Source of the DNA: Diplonema japonicum | Taxonomy: Eukaryota; Euglenozoa; Diplonemea; Diplonemida; Diplonemidae | Length of the DNA: 64,000 nucleotides | NCBI GenBank assembly: GCA_964019335.1 | Contig: OZ025696.1 | Coordinates: 372,001 to 436,000 of the forward strand | Direction of reading: 5' to 3' | Shown: piece after piece, positions 29,601 to 39,991 of the stretch | How positions within the stretch are numbered: the stretch's first letter is position 1 | Layout of the letters: every line of letters begins with the position of its first letter | Program-made: the position numbers and the translations under genes | Notes under the pieces: generated by a model | Told to the model about the DNA's origin: nothing | Seen by the model: the letters and a program-made list of their open reading frames with translations, nothing else | Databases searched by the model: none

Positions 29601-30703
29601 GCAATTGCGTCTTCCATGTTCAGCGCTGCTGCCAGCATGTCCTCTATGAGAACAGCGTCGTGCGGCACCGGTTCAGATGGTACTGCCAGAGCCCTTGCTT
29701 CCCTGCTCACGTTTCTTATCGTGTTCAGGGTCGGCTTGCTTAGCCCCTTGTCCTCAACTGCTTGCTCGAGCTGTTGTTGCAGTGTCCGCGTCTTGAGCTT
29801 CAGCTTTTCCAGTCGCGCTTGCCATGTTGTAGCTGCACCCACCGTTCCCGTCGTCGTTGGTGCACACACTTCCTTCTCCTTTGTGCTGGTGTGTTTGCCT
29901 CTTCCGACGTACGCTGCCCTCCCCGGCGTCCCCACTGGTTGGTCTATGAGGAGGTCTTCGGTGCACCGGGAGAGGGTCTCGAAGGCTTTTCCGGTGATGG
30001 CCGGTACTGCCTCCGGACTTGCCAGTATCCTGTCGATCCGCGTGGCGCAGTTCTCCCGTACAAACGTTGGATCAGGTTGTTTCCCTCTCCATTTTGCGCA
30101 TAGGTCCGCTGTGTCCGCCCATCCTGCCTGCAGTGCCTTCCGCAGTTCCGGGGATCTTGCCTCGTCGGTGTTGAAGTCGCCAACGACGAGTATTGGCACA
30201 TTGCCGAGCTCTTTCGCCTTCTTCCGCAGGATGTAGTGGAGGAGGGTCTCCCTCCTTGCCGTCTCTTCACGTCCTGTTCCTGCCGGGCAGTATATCGATA
30301 TGATATGTAGCCATCTGCGTTTGCCATCGATTGCGACCTGAGTGTGCAGCCACCTCCTGCGTTGTTCTTCAGATTGGTCGTTGGTGTCCAGAGAACCTGG
30401 CAATGCTGTCCTGGGTTCTCGGATTAGGGTTGCCAGTCCTCCCCTCTGAGCTACCCAGTTCGAAGCGATTCCCTCCACCTTCCTTCCCGGCTGCGGCGGT
30501 CCCCACATCGGCTTCCACTTCTTCTTCGTCTTCTTCCCGAGCTCCCGCTCCATCTCCTGCCCAGCTAAGGTCAGCGCCGTCTCCTGCGTGCAGATCACGT
30601 CGACGTCCAGCTTCGTCGTAACCTCCTCTATTTGGTTGCGTAGGGAGGCCACGTTCACTGTCGACACGTACATGTTGGGCCCAGGGTTCGGATGTATCCC
30701 CTG
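26657..30703 (-). pseudogene. Retroelement A ORF2: endonuclease and reverse transcriptase, frame-broken
   Basis: The endonuclease begins near 30670 (NVASLRNQIEEV, then QE, and GDFNTD near 30170) and runs to a stop at 29504. The reverse transcriptase continues in another frame from about 29510 (PITVTSAVYRLW; GFRTGFGTEDALLDL; SYADDAYLL with YADD at 28578-28589). The zinc finger is C-D-I-C followed by HALWEC. A second shift near 27230 is needed to reach the C-terminal domain (LRWYAGNRNTS, then HTLRSIG), which ends at 26657. The His expected at the end of APE-type endonucleases appears replaced in this copy. GIHPNPGP, a 2A-like motif, lies at 30677-30700 just before the endonuclease. Together these suggest an inactive copy, unless the shifts are assembly errors. 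Confidence 0.85.
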
Positions 30704-30762
30704 CGCCGTGAGCCTCGCGAAGTCCTCTTCCTCCTCTGACCCCGGTTTCCGCCTCCCCGTTT

Positions 30763-32500
30763 TCAGTTGGGGAGGTTTCCAATGCAGCTCACGCATTGCT
30801 CCCGCCTGCAGTTCTCCATGGCGCACACCCTCGCCCTCCTGCCTTTCAGCTGGACATGACATGACCCGCATTGACCCTGTGAGGCCTGGTAGGTCGCAGA
30901 CCAAGCATGCACATGCACCTTCTGCTTCTTCTTCTCCTTGCCTTGCAGCTTCCCTTCCGACGAGGTTGTTGGCTTCCTGTGACCGGGGCTGCTGGGGTCG
31001 GGCTTCTTCGGCGACGGAGAGGGTGAGGGAGTCTGGCTCCTCTGTCGCTTCGGTGACGCTGCCTTGTTCGTGTTCGTGTTCGTGTTTGTCTTTTTCGGGG
31101 ACACTGCACCTGCCGCCGCCGCCGTCACAGGCTTCTTCTTCGCCGTCGGCGTCTCCGTGTTCTGTTCCGGAGTGCCGCTCCTCTGCCGCTTCGGGGATGC
31201 AGCGCTTGTCGTGGCTGCTGGGGTCGTCGCGGCCCTGTTCTCCATCGCCCTGCGTGCCACCTTCCTTAGCGCATCTTTGAGGCGGTCGACTTCGCTCTGC
31301 AACTTCGTGACGAGCATTTTGTATTGCTCTAGCTCTGTTGCGTTGATCGTGGTGTCCTTCTGTTGTTGTTGTTGTTGTTGTTGTTGTTGTCGTTGTTCTT
31401 GCTTCTGCGGCTTCTTTGTCTTCTTCTTCTTCTGTTCTGTGGTCGTGTTCGCGGTCGCGTCCTTCTGCTCCCGTTCCTGCAGCTTCTCGGGGTCGGCGGC
31501 CGCCCAGTACTCCTCGCCCTTGTTCTTGCCGTAAAAACAGAGGAACTCGGGCTTGGAGTATCGTGTGTCGCAGTTTTCGTTGGGGTCCTTCCTCGTTTCC
31601 CCTTTCGCCACCACCATTTGCTGCATCCGGTGCTCCCCCACCTGCACCTCGCCGAACGGGGGCTGCTCTGCCGACTGGACCACCGCCAGTTGCCGCCCCT
31701 TCTTCGGGATGACGCGAATGACCGTCGCGTCCTTCCACCCGTTGTTCCGTAGCAAACCCTGCACCTGCTCGCCCGTGATCCCGCGTGGCACACCGTGGAG
31801 GTCGAACTTTCGTCCGGCCCCTGTTCCCACCAGCAAGCCGGCCTCCTGTGCTTTGTGTCTGGCGTCGTCGCTGTCCAGGTTCCCGTCTTGCACCAAACCG
31901 AGACCCCTCCCGTTGCTTGTGAGGGTGGCCGTAGGTCCTCCGATCCCCCCGCGCCGCCGCCACGTCCCACGTCCTCAGCCATAGTGGTGGCTGCTTCTCT
32001 CGCTTCCTCCTGCGGTCCTCTACGAACAAGCCCCCCGCACCAGCCTGCTTCGCCTTCCCTTCTTCGTTGGCCGCCACGTAGACCAGGAGGTCCAGCTTGG
32101 TCAGCTGTCCCTTCCAGGCCTCGCCTCTTGGCTCTGAGATCCCCCGCAGGGTGACTCCCAGCGCCTTGAGTGCCTTCACCGTCTCGTTCTTGGCGTCCGC
32201 TTGCACCTTCGCCCACCCGTCCTCCCCGGATGCGGCTCTCCACCAGATGGCTCGCAGTACGATCGTGCTGCTGCTGCTGCTGTCGTTGTCGTCGTCCTCG
32301 TCCATCCACTTCTCCTGCACCTCCTGCACCTGACGAGAAGGCCATTCCTTCGCCGTCACCTTCTGCGCTTGCACCTGCTTCACTGACCTCGCCATTCGCG
32401 CCACCTGCACCCATGTTGATGATGCTGCCTCCTTCTGGGGAGTTTGCTCCCCCCCCTTGGGAGGGGACCCAGGGCCACCACGTGGAGGTTCCCCAGCCAT
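30763..32500 (-). pseudogene. Retroelement A ORF1: RRM-like, coiled coil and zinc-binding, frame-broken
   Basis: From the ATG at 32500 the frame encodes a basic, Ser/Pro-rich N-terminus and a folded-looking segment (VLRAIWWRAASGEDGW onward). Near a run of six C (31945-31950) coding sense moves to another frame, which continues to a stop at 30763. That part has a possible RNA-binding fold (FDLHGVPRGITGEQV), a poly-Gln and coiled-coil segment (TKLQSEVDRLKDALRKV), Lys/Pro-rich repeats of SPKRQRS type, and a Cys cluster (CGSCHVQLKGRRARVC, then CVSC) able to bind zinc. This is the expected nucleic-acid-binding first protein of a LINE. No OTU domain is present, unlike in element B. Confidence 0.75.
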
Positions 32501-32550
32501 CTTTGATTGCGATTATTTTGATTAATTCCAACCCAAATTACCCCAAATAA

Positions 32551-33108
32551 AAGGCGAGGGGATATAAAACAAAACAAAAAATGTCGTTTTTTTTTTTTTT
32601 TTTTCTTTTTTTTCCAAAAAGGTTCATAACTTTCTGTAAAGCTCTTTCCCTTTTTTAAAGAGACTTCTTGCTTTTTTTTTTTTCAGAACGCACCATTCTC
32701 GCTTATGAGAGAATGGCGCTTCTTTTGTTTATGAAAATTCTTTTTTGCTGTGAGTTGAGTTTTTCTTTTTTTTTTTTTTTCCCCTTTGTAATACTGTAAA
32801 CCAAGAAAGTACTTTCACTCGAAAATAGCTATTCGCTAAAAACAAGAGGCCGTATTTTTGTTGTTGTTTGTACTAGCCCGGCTGACTTGCGAAGGGTAAC
32901 CAAACAAAGTTGCCATTACTCTTTTTAGCAGAGAAAAAAGGTTAAATAGTTGTAAATACTAAAAAGAAAACGAAAAAAAAAAAAAAACGAATGTTTTTAG
33001 GAGTGTTTCAGCAATTCATTTCAGAAAGTTTCTTGGTTTACACAATTTCATAAAAATATTACCTATTAAAAGGCTGTATTATTTTCTTCGTTTCTATCCT
33101 TCACCACC
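32551..33108. other. Spacer upstream of retroelement A
   Basis: No gene supported. Several T runs. GTTTGTACTAGCCCGGCTGA near 32868 loosely recalls the hairpin repeat, but too weakly to list as a copy. Confidence 0.55.
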
Positions 33109-36100
33109 TCAAACCCTCACCGCCTCTATCATCTCTGCTTCGTCTGCATTATGAACCTCAGGCTGGAAGTTCTCGGTCGAGTCCATAAACTCCTGAATGG
33201 AGGGGTCCTGGCGCCTTCTGTGCATCACCACCGCTGCTGCTATCCCGCAGATGGCAAGGAGCCCGCCCAGGATGCCGAGGATGACAGGGAGCCAGTTGAA
33301 GGAGTCGTCGTCCCCGCACTTCTCGACAGGCCTCCCCGTCGCTGGTTCCTTGCTGCCCTTCTTGCAGGTGCACGTGTAGTCCTTCACAGAGTCGAAGGTC
33401 TTCATCGGGTCCTCGCACTCCTGCTCCTCCCCACACGGCCCTGACGAAGACGAACCCGACGACGGTGCCTCCAACCCGTCCTTCCGCACGAAGCACTCGT
33501 CGTACCCGCACGACCCCACAGGCCCGTTCTCCCTCGACCCTGTCCCCCACCCGCAGCTGCAGCGGAAGCCCTTCTCAGTAGCCGTGCACTCTTCTCCCGC
33601 CTTGCAGGGGTCCGCCTCGCACCCGGGAGCCTCCGCCCCGACCTTGCAGTCCGTCACAGCCTCCCCGGTTGCCTTCGACGTCCCCTCCTTGCACGAGCAC
33701 ACGAAGTCCCCGGTGCTCCCCGCAGTCTGCACAGGGTCCGTGCACACCTGGTCCGCCCCACAGGGACTGCTGCTGCACTCGTCGACAGGGCCAGCCTCGC
33801 ACACCGCCACCATCCCAACAGCCGTCGTTCCCTTGCAGCTGCACTCGAAGTTCTTCTTTGGTGTCACTCGCTTGTCGTCGTCTGTGCAAGTCTGCTTGTC
33901 CCCGCATGGGGAATCCTCACACTCATCCCTCTCGCACACCCCCACCTTGCCGCCGACACGCTTCCTGTCTGCGTCCGTCTTGCATGTGCACACGTAGTCG
34001 CCGCGAGAGTCCGCTGCTGTCTCGGGGTCCCTGCAGTTCTGGTCCCCCCCGCACAGGGACAGCCCGGTCTTCTTCGCCTCGGCACACTCGTCGAATTCGC
34101 ACTCCGCACGTTCCCCGACAGCCCTCACACTTGCCCCGCGACACATGCACACGAAGTCCCCCGCCTTCTCGCTCGGGTCGTGGCAGTCCTGGTCCGACCC
34201 GCACGGCTTCCTCCCGCACTCCGACCCCACACTCGCGGGGACGGGTGTCCCAGGTGCCCGTGTCTTCGGAACGTCCGTCGAAGGGGCCTTCGTCTGCCCA
34301 GGTGCCAGGGTCGAAGGCCTAGCCGTACTCGGGGCTTCTGTGGCAGGTGACGCTGTCTCACCAGGAACAAGGGTTTTTGGGACTTGCGTCGCGGGTGCCA
34401 TGGTGTCAGGGGCTGCCGTCTCACCAGGAACAAGGGTTCTTGGGACCTGTGTCTTGGGTGCCATGGTGTCAGGGGCCGCCGTCTCACCAGGAACAAGGGT
34501 TTTTGGTACTTCTGTCTTTGGCGCTGTCGTGTCAGGGGCTGCCGTCTCACCAGGAACAAGGGTTTTTGGGACCTGTGTCTTGGGTGCCATGGTGTCAGGG
34601 GCTGCCGTCTCACCAGGAACAAGGGTTTTTGGGACTTCTGTCCTGGGTGCCATGGTGTCAGGGGCTGCCGTCTCACCAGGAACAAGTGTCTTTGGGACCC
34701 GTGTCATGGGTGCCATGGTGTCAGGGGCCATTGTATCACCAGGAACAAGTGTCTTTGGTACTTGCGTCACGGGTGTCATGGTGTTAGGGGCTGCTGTCTC
34801 ACCAGGAACAAGGGTTTTTGGGACCTGTGTCGCGGGTGCCATGGTGTCGGGGGCCGCAGTCTCACCAGGAACAAGTGTCCTTGGAACCTGTGTCGTGGGT
34901 GCCATGGTGTCAGGGGCTGCTGTCTCACCAGGAACAAGTGTTTTTGGAACCTGTGTCATGGGTGCCGTCGTGTCGGGGGAAGCTGTGGTGCCAGGTGTGA
35001 CTGTTACTACTGCATTAGGTACTAGTGTGTCCGGAGCCATTGTTTCAGGTGCTCCTGTCTTACCAGGTGTAAGAGTAGAGGGTGTATCCGTGGCGGGTGC
35101 CGATGTTTCAGGTGCCATCGTATCAGGCGCATCAGTAACTGGTGCAGTGGTATCAGGCGCTACTGTGTCAGGAGTGCTTGTCGCAGGGGCGGTAGTGTCT
35201 GGTGCATCTGTCGCAGGTGCTGTTGTATCCGGCGACATAGTATCAGGAGCAGAAGTCTTACCGGGCGCAAGGGTGGGAGGAGTCTGCGTATCTGGCGCCT
35301 CAGTATCAGGTGCCTGAGTCATCGGTGTGTCAGTCGAAGGCGCTGCTGTGGCAGGAGAACTAGTAGTAGTCGGTGCTTGAGTATCAGGCGCGTTCGTGCT
35401 CGGAGCATCTGTTTTAGGCGCATCAGTAACTGGTGCACTTGTTGCACCACCACTGCCGGAGGGAGAGACGGTGTCAGGTGCAGAAGTTGAAGGTGCGTCT
35501 GTGGGGGGAACACCAGGGGCAGCGGTATCAGGTGCAGGGGTAGAAGGTGCGTCTGTAGGGGGAACACCGGGGGCAGCGGTATCAGGTGCAGGGGTAGAAG
35601 GTGCCGATGTTGGTGGGGTAGCAGTCTTATCCTTGCACAGACCAGGGTTCTTGGTGAAAACAGAAGAATCAGGTTCAATGAGGCCACCAGAGCCTTGTTC
35701 GAAAGGCTTGGTACCAGTCCAGTAACCCTGACCCCTCTCACCGTACTGGCACCCGAACTCCCACCACTCACCATTCCAACCGAAAGGACCAGGAGAGGGA
35801 CACTTCACAGCAGCGCACCCCATGGCATAGATGTTCGAGGAAGACATCTGTGTGTAGTGGGACACAACATTTCCATTACCCATGTCAGTGTTCCAGTTGT
35901 AGTCATCCTTCTCATCCCACCAGCTCTTCCCAAGGTACCCAGGGATGCCATCACTCATCAATGCCTCGCAAGCAGAGCCAGCACAGTAAGCAAGGTTCTC
36001 ACCAAGGTACTCGTACCCACCGACATCCTTGCGAACAGTGTTCTGGTCAGAGTGGGGCCAGTTCGAGTCACACTTCCCAATGTGTGCCGCAATGGTGGCC

Positions 36101-37743
36101 TCGATGGTCGTGTCCCACCTGATCTTGTGCATGTCCTTGGCGGGAGGGCTTGTGTTGGAACGCCATTCGTTGTGCTTGTCGAGGATGGCCTGCTCCCACA
36201 CAGAAAGGGGGCATGTGGAACCACCACCACCACCTCCACTGGAGGGAGCTGAGGTGTCAGGTGCAGAAGTTGAAGGTGCGTCTGTGGGGGGAACACCAGG
36301 GGTGGCTGTATCAGGTGCAGGGGTAGAAGGTGCGTCTGTAGGGGGAACACCGGGGGCAGCGGTATCAGGTGCAGGGGTAGAAGGTGTCGATGTTGGTGGG
36401 GTAGCAGTCTTATCCTTGCACAGACCAGGGTTCTTGGTGTAAACAGAAGAATCAGGTTCAATGAGGCCACCAGAGCCTTGTTCGAAAGGCTTGGTACCAG
36501 TCCAGTAACCCTGACCCCTCTCACCGTACTGGCACCCGAACTCCCACCACTCACCGTTCCAGCCAAAAGGACCAGGAGAGGGACACTTCACAGCAGCACA
36601 CCCCATGGCATAGATGTTCGAGGAAGACATCTGTGTGTAGTGGGACACAACATTTCCATTACCCATGTCAGTGTTCCAGTTGTAGTCATCCTTCTCATCC
36701 CACCAGCTCTTCCCAAGGTACCCAGGGATGCCATCACTCATCAATGCCTCACAAGCAGAGCCAGCACAGTAAGCAAGGTTCTCACCAAGGTACTCGTACC
36801 CACCTACATCCTTGCGAACAGTGTTCTGGTCAGAGTGGGGCCAGTTCGAGTCACACTTCCCAATGTGTGCCGCAATGGTGGCCTCGATGTTTGTGTCCCA
36901 CCTGATCTTGTGCATGTCCTTGGCGGGAGGGCTTGTGTTGGAACGCCATTCGTTGTGCTTGTCAAGGATGGCCTGCTCCCACACAGAAAGGGGGCATGTG
37001 GAACCACCACCACCACCACCACCTCCACCGCCGCCACCACCACCACCAGAGGAAGGTGCTGAGGTAGCAGGTGCAGGGGTAGAAGGTGCCGATGTGACAG
37101 GAGGGGAGTTTCCATCCTCGCAGAGAGCAGGGTTCTTGGTGTAAACAGAAGAATCAGGTTCAATGAGGCCACCAGAGCCCTGTTCGAAAGGCTTGGTACC
37201 AGTCCAGTAACCCTGACCCCTCTCACCGTACTGGCACCCGAACTCCCACCACTCACCGTTCCAGCCAAAAGGACCAGGAGAGGGACACTTCACAGCAGCA
37301 CACCCCATGGCATAGATGTTCGAGGAAGACATCTGTGTGTAGTGGGACACAACATTTCCATTACCCATGTCAGTGTTCCAGTTGTAGTCATCCTTCTCAT
37401 CCCACCAGCTCTTCCCAAGGTACCCAGGGATGCCATCACTCATCAATGCCTCGCAAGCAGAGCCAGCACAGTAAGCAAGGTTCTCACCAAGGTACTCGTA
37501 CCCACCGACATCCTTGCGAACAGTGTTCTGGTCAGAGTGGGGCCAGTTCGAGTCACACTTCCCAATGTGTGCCGCAATGGTGGCCTCGATGGTCGTGTCC
37601 CACCTGATCTTGTGCATGTCCTTGGCGGGAGGGCTTGTGTTGGAACGCCATTCGTTGTGCTTGTCGAGGATGGCCTGCTCCCATGCCGAGAGTGCGGGGC
37701 ATGTCGCAGACAGGACAGCGCTGACGGCTAGTGTCAGCAACAT
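33109..37743 (-). CDS. CAP-domain mucin-like surface protein 3 (3 CAP domains)
   Basis: A 1544-residue paralogue starting at the ATG at 37743. An in-frame ATG eight codons upstream (37767) is less likely because the conserved signal peptide MLLTLAVSAVLSA begins at 37743 in this gene and at the start of genes 1 and 2. CAP domains (subtype I) start near residues 18, 244 and 506; stalk about 702-1170; six EGF-like modules about 1171-1477; helix about 1478-1503; tail about 40 residues with PSIQEFM and ending MIEAVRV. Linkers include poly-Gly (about 16 and 6) and repeated PGVPPTDAPSTPAP units. The EGF block is nearly identical to the others. Surface role inferred. Confidence 0.9.
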   Translation of the reverse strand: MLLTLAVSAVLSATCPALSAWEQAILDKHNEWRSNTSPPAKDMHKIRWDTTIEATIAAHIGKCDSNWPHSDQNTVRKDVGGYEYLGENLAYCAGSACEALMSDGIPGYLGKSWWDEKDDYNWNTDMGNGNVVSHYTQMSSSNIYAMGCAAVKCPSPGPFGWNGEWWEFGCQYGERGQGYWTGTKPFEQGSGGLIEPDSSVYTKNPALCEDGNSPPVTSAPSTPAPATSAPSSGGGGGGGGGGGGGGGSTCPLSVWEQAILDKHNEWRSNTSPPAKDMHKIRWDTNIEATIAAHIGKCDSNWPHSDQNTVRKDVGGYEYLGENLAYCAGSACEALMSDGIPGYLGKSWWDEKDDYNWNTDMGNGNVVSHYTQMSSSNIYAMGCAAVKCPSPGPFGWNGEWWEFGCQYGERGQGYWTGTKPFEQGSGGLIEPDSSVYTKNPGLCKDKTATPPTSTPSTPAPDTAAPGVPPTDAPSTPAPDTATPGVPPTDAPSTSAPDTSAPSSGGGGGGSTCPLSVWEQAILDKHNEWRSNTSPPAKDMHKIRWDTTIEATIAAHIGKCDSNWPHSDQNTVRKDVGGYEYLGENLAYCAGSACEALMSDGIPGYLGKSWWDEKDDYNWNTDMGNGNVVSHYTQMSSSNIYAMGCAAVKCPSPGPFGWNGEWWEFGCQYGERGQGYWTGTKPFEQGSGGLIEPDSSVFTKNPGLCKDKTATPPTSAPSTPAPDTAAPGVPPTDAPSTPAPDTAAPGVPPTDAPSTSAPDTVSPSGSGGATSAPVTDAPKTDAPSTNAPDTQAPTTTSSPATAAPSTDTPMTQAPDTEAPDTQTPPTLAPGKTSAPDTMSPDTTAPATDAPDTTAPATSTPDTVAPDTTAPVTDAPDTMAPETSAPATDTPSTLTPGKTGAPETMAPDTLVPNAVVTVTPGTTASPDTTAPMTQVPKTLVPGETAAPDTMAPTTQVPRTLVPGETAAPDTMAPATQVPKTLVPGETAAPNTMTPVTQVPKTLVPGDTMAPDTMAPMTRVPKTLVPGETAAPDTMAPRTEVPKTLVPGETAAPDTMAPKTQVPKTLVPGETAAPDTTAPKTEVPKTLVPGETAAPDTMAPKTQVPRTLVPGETAAPDTMAPATQVPKTLVPGETASPATEAPSTARPSTLAPGQTKAPSTDVPKTRAPGTPVPASVGSECGRKPCGSDQDCHDPSEKAGDFVCMCRGASVRAVGERAECEFDECAEAKKTGLSLCGGDQNCRDPETAADSRGDYVCTCKTDADRKRVGGKVGVCERDECEDSPCGDKQTCTDDDKRVTPKKNFECSCKGTTAVGMVAVCEAGPVDECSSSPCGADQVCTDPVQTAGSTGDFVCSCKEGTSKATGEAVTDCKVGAEAPGCEADPCKAGEECTATEKGFRCSCGWGTGSRENGPVGSCGYDECFVRKDGLEAPSSGSSSSGPCGEEQECEDPMKTFDSVKDYTCTCKKGSKEPATGRPVEKCGDDDSFNWLPVILGILGGLLAICGIAAAVVMHRRRQDPSIQEFMDSTENFQPEVHNADEAEMIEAVRV

Positions 37744-37795
37744 GTTGTGGGATCTTCTTTGGTACAAAAGACCTTTTGTAAGGGTGCTTAAGGTA

Positions 37796-37850
37796 CTTCA
37801 GATAAAAAAAAAAAAAAAAAAAACAATAAAAACGAGGGAGGAAGCGATTT
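37796..37850 (-). promoter_or_regulatory. Possible trans-splice acceptor of CAP gene 3
   Basis: Coding strand: a long T tract (plus 37804-37823) with a C/T-rich stretch before it precedes the AG at plus 37796-37797. Another AG lies nearer the ATG, so the exact site is uncertain. Confidence 0.3.
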
Positions 37851-37860
37851 CAGTAAAAAA

Positions 37861-38000
37861 GTCAGCTAGTTAATAGACCAAAAAAAAAAAAAAAAAAAAA
37901 AAAAAAAACAAATAAAGGGGGGCCTGTATTCTTGTAAAGGGAGGGTGTAAAAGGAAGGTGGAGAAAGGAGAAAATACGATATTATAGAGATTCCGTATCC

Positions 38001-38031
<31 letters not shown>

Positions 38032-38178
38032 CATTTGCATGCTGCAACAAAGAGCATTACCTATGTTTAAGGAGAATAATGGTAAAGTGAAAGGGTGTCA
38101 GGGGGAAGACGCAAGAAAAGAAAGGTATAAGGTAAAGTGCAAAGAAGCTGCACTTTGAAATGTATAAAATTGGTTCTG
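37861..38178. repeat. Upstream flank shared with CAP gene 4
   Basis: Ordered blocks GTCAGCTAGT, AGATTCCGT, GCATGCTGCAACAAAGAGCAT and GTATAAAATTGGTTCT recur at 46959-47149 with different homopolymer lengths between them. This indicates that gene duplication carried the 5' flank. Confidence 0.7.
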
Positions 38179-38744
38179 AAAAAGAAAAAGAAAAAGAAAA
38201 AGATTCAGAAAAAGGAAGAAGAAGCCCAGCTATGCAGTACTAAAGGCCCAATATCTTTCTTCGGCCTGGCCAGAAAAAAAGGTCGAAATGCATAACACAG
38301 CCGTTTTGTCCCCCTTTTTCTTTTTCTTTTTATTTTTTTTTCTTTCTTCCCAAACAAACTCATAACAAATATAATAAGAAAGAAAGAAAGGAGAGAATAT
38401 TTCTTTATCTTTATGAAAGTATTGAAAACTCGCGGTTTCGCATGCGTTTTCGTGTTAAATCTGTAAAATCTCTTTGGAAGAAGAAAATTGGTTTACAGTC
38501 TTTTTTATTCTTTTTTTTTTTTTCTTTTCCTCCAATTCCCCAACCAACGCACTCCACCCCACGTGTAACAAGAAACACACATAAAGCACACCAGTAACAT
38601 TGAAGAAAAAAAGGAACACACAAATATACACATTTACGGGGTGGGAAAGGCGAAGTTAGCTAAGAAAAGAACGGGAAAAAAAGAAATACTGGGGTAGGAA
38701 AAAAAAAAAAAGTGGCGCTAAAAAGACCACAAAAAGCCACATTA

Positions 38745-38780
<36 letters not shown>

Positions 38781-39029
38781 ACATTTTTCCCCAGTTTTCT
38801 TTAAAGTGACATGGTAAATGGGAAAAAAAAAAAAAAAGAAATTCCGAAAAAAAAAAACAGGGCCAAGGCAAATCTCGTTTTAAAAAAAACTTGTGGCGCA
38901 TCCTCCTTTTTTTCTTATATCAGAGTAAGGGAGAAAATAACAGCAAAAAAAAAAAAAAAAAAAAGGGAGCTTGTCATTGTTCTTAAAGGGCGATGAGTAC
39001 TAACGAAAGATCTCAATGTTACATAGAGA

Positions 39030-39317
39030 ATATAGCCCCCCAAAGTGAATAACCCTGAGAACCCCAGTCTTGTTTATACAAGAGAAATCACACAGTCCTT
39101 CGTTTCTATTTGCCTTCTGTAAGAAGAAATGAAATATTTTTCTTTCTTTTTTTTTGAGGGGGGGTAGAGTTATTTTTTTTTTACCCCCACCTTTTTTTTT
39201 TTTCATTCGGCAAAACAGAGTAAAAGGAGGCACAACAAAAAAAAAAAAGAAGAAGAAAGAGAAACATCAATGCTGGGATACTTCACTTTTTTTTTTTTTA
39301 TCAGAAACCGAGGTTAA

Positions 39318-39352
<35 letters not shown>

Positions 39353-39671
39353 GGGGAAAGAAGGTTAAAAATCACCATCTTTAGGTCTCAGTTAGCCCAA
39401 GGAGAAACCTCCGTGTGGGGAAGTGGAGGGCGGGGGGGAGGGGGTTCTTAAAAATTGACTTCATACCTACTCTTGAATAAAATATTGGGAGAAGAATAAA
39501 GATTTCTCGAATTCGCTGTCAACACTCGTATCATGCCACCCGCCGCCCCTTTTTTTTTCAATCAGCTCGCAGCTCTACTACAAGAGCAACTTTCTTAGGG
39601 GAGCGCATGAATAAGCTTTTTGCTTGTGTCGGAAAAATCTTTTTAAAGAGGATGTAATAATAATAAAATAA

Positions 39672-39705
<34 letters not shown>

Positions 39706-39990
39706 CACTGCAGCAGTTGTGACCCTGGTTCACGTATCCTGTTCATCTGCGCCTAGACATGTGGGAGGATATAAAGGAGAGGACATGTAAGTATAAAAAG
39801 AAATTTAATAATAATAAAAAGAAAAAGATTTTAACATAAATGTTTTTAAAATTGGTTGCAGTCTGTCTTTTTGTTGGCATGTCATTGCAGTAAACGAACA
39901 CAAAATAGTAATAAAAGAAAGAAATAAGAAACATGATACGGAAGCGAACTCACTGCATTTAAGAGAAAAGGTGGCTTGTTTCAAAGTCAT
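39030..39990. repeat. Downstream flank shared with CAP gene 5
   Basis: Ordered matches to 57040-57934: a CCCAGT-TT-GTTTATACAAG-type block, ATCAATGCTGGGA, GGTTCACGTATC with CTAGACATGTGGGAGGA, and a nearly identical stretch of about 65 bases ending at the stop codon. Spacing differs because of homopolymers. Confidence 0.75.
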
Positions 39991-39991
39991 G

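Larger units (their letters stand above)
26606..32550 (-). mobile_element. Non-LTR retrotransposon A, decayed
   Basis: About 5.9 kb with an ORF1-like region, an APE-type endonuclease, a reverse transcriptase, a CCHC-type zinc finger and a distinct C-terminal domain. The gene order and the finger (C-x2-C-x11-H-x4-C) suit the broad I/L1/R1-like group of LINEs; an exact clade needs a tree. The 3' end at ATATATT on the coding strand is shared with two truncated copies and carries no poly-A tail. At least three frame changes interrupt the coding. The 5' boundary near 32550 is approximate. It lies between CAP genes 2 and 3. Confidence 0.88.
37744..39991. other. Spacer between CAP genes 3 and 4
   Basis: No gene supported. 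A runs at 37880-37908, 38001-38029, 38745-38779 and 39320-39349; an (AAAAAG)n stretch near 38180-38205. Two parts match flanks of other CAP genes and are listed as repeats. Confidence 0.6.

Noticed and set aside
31329-32531. A 400-codon alternative frame across ORF1 of element A
   Set aside because: It is Arg/Gly/Asn-rich with no domain; the frames listed show RRM-like, coiled-coil and zinc-binding features that align with element B.
37744-37767. Upstream in-frame ATG giving CAP protein 3 eight extra residues (also 46915 for gene 4 and 63226 for gene 5)
   Set aside because: The conserved signal peptide starts at the downstream ATG in all five genes, and the extensions are not conserved.
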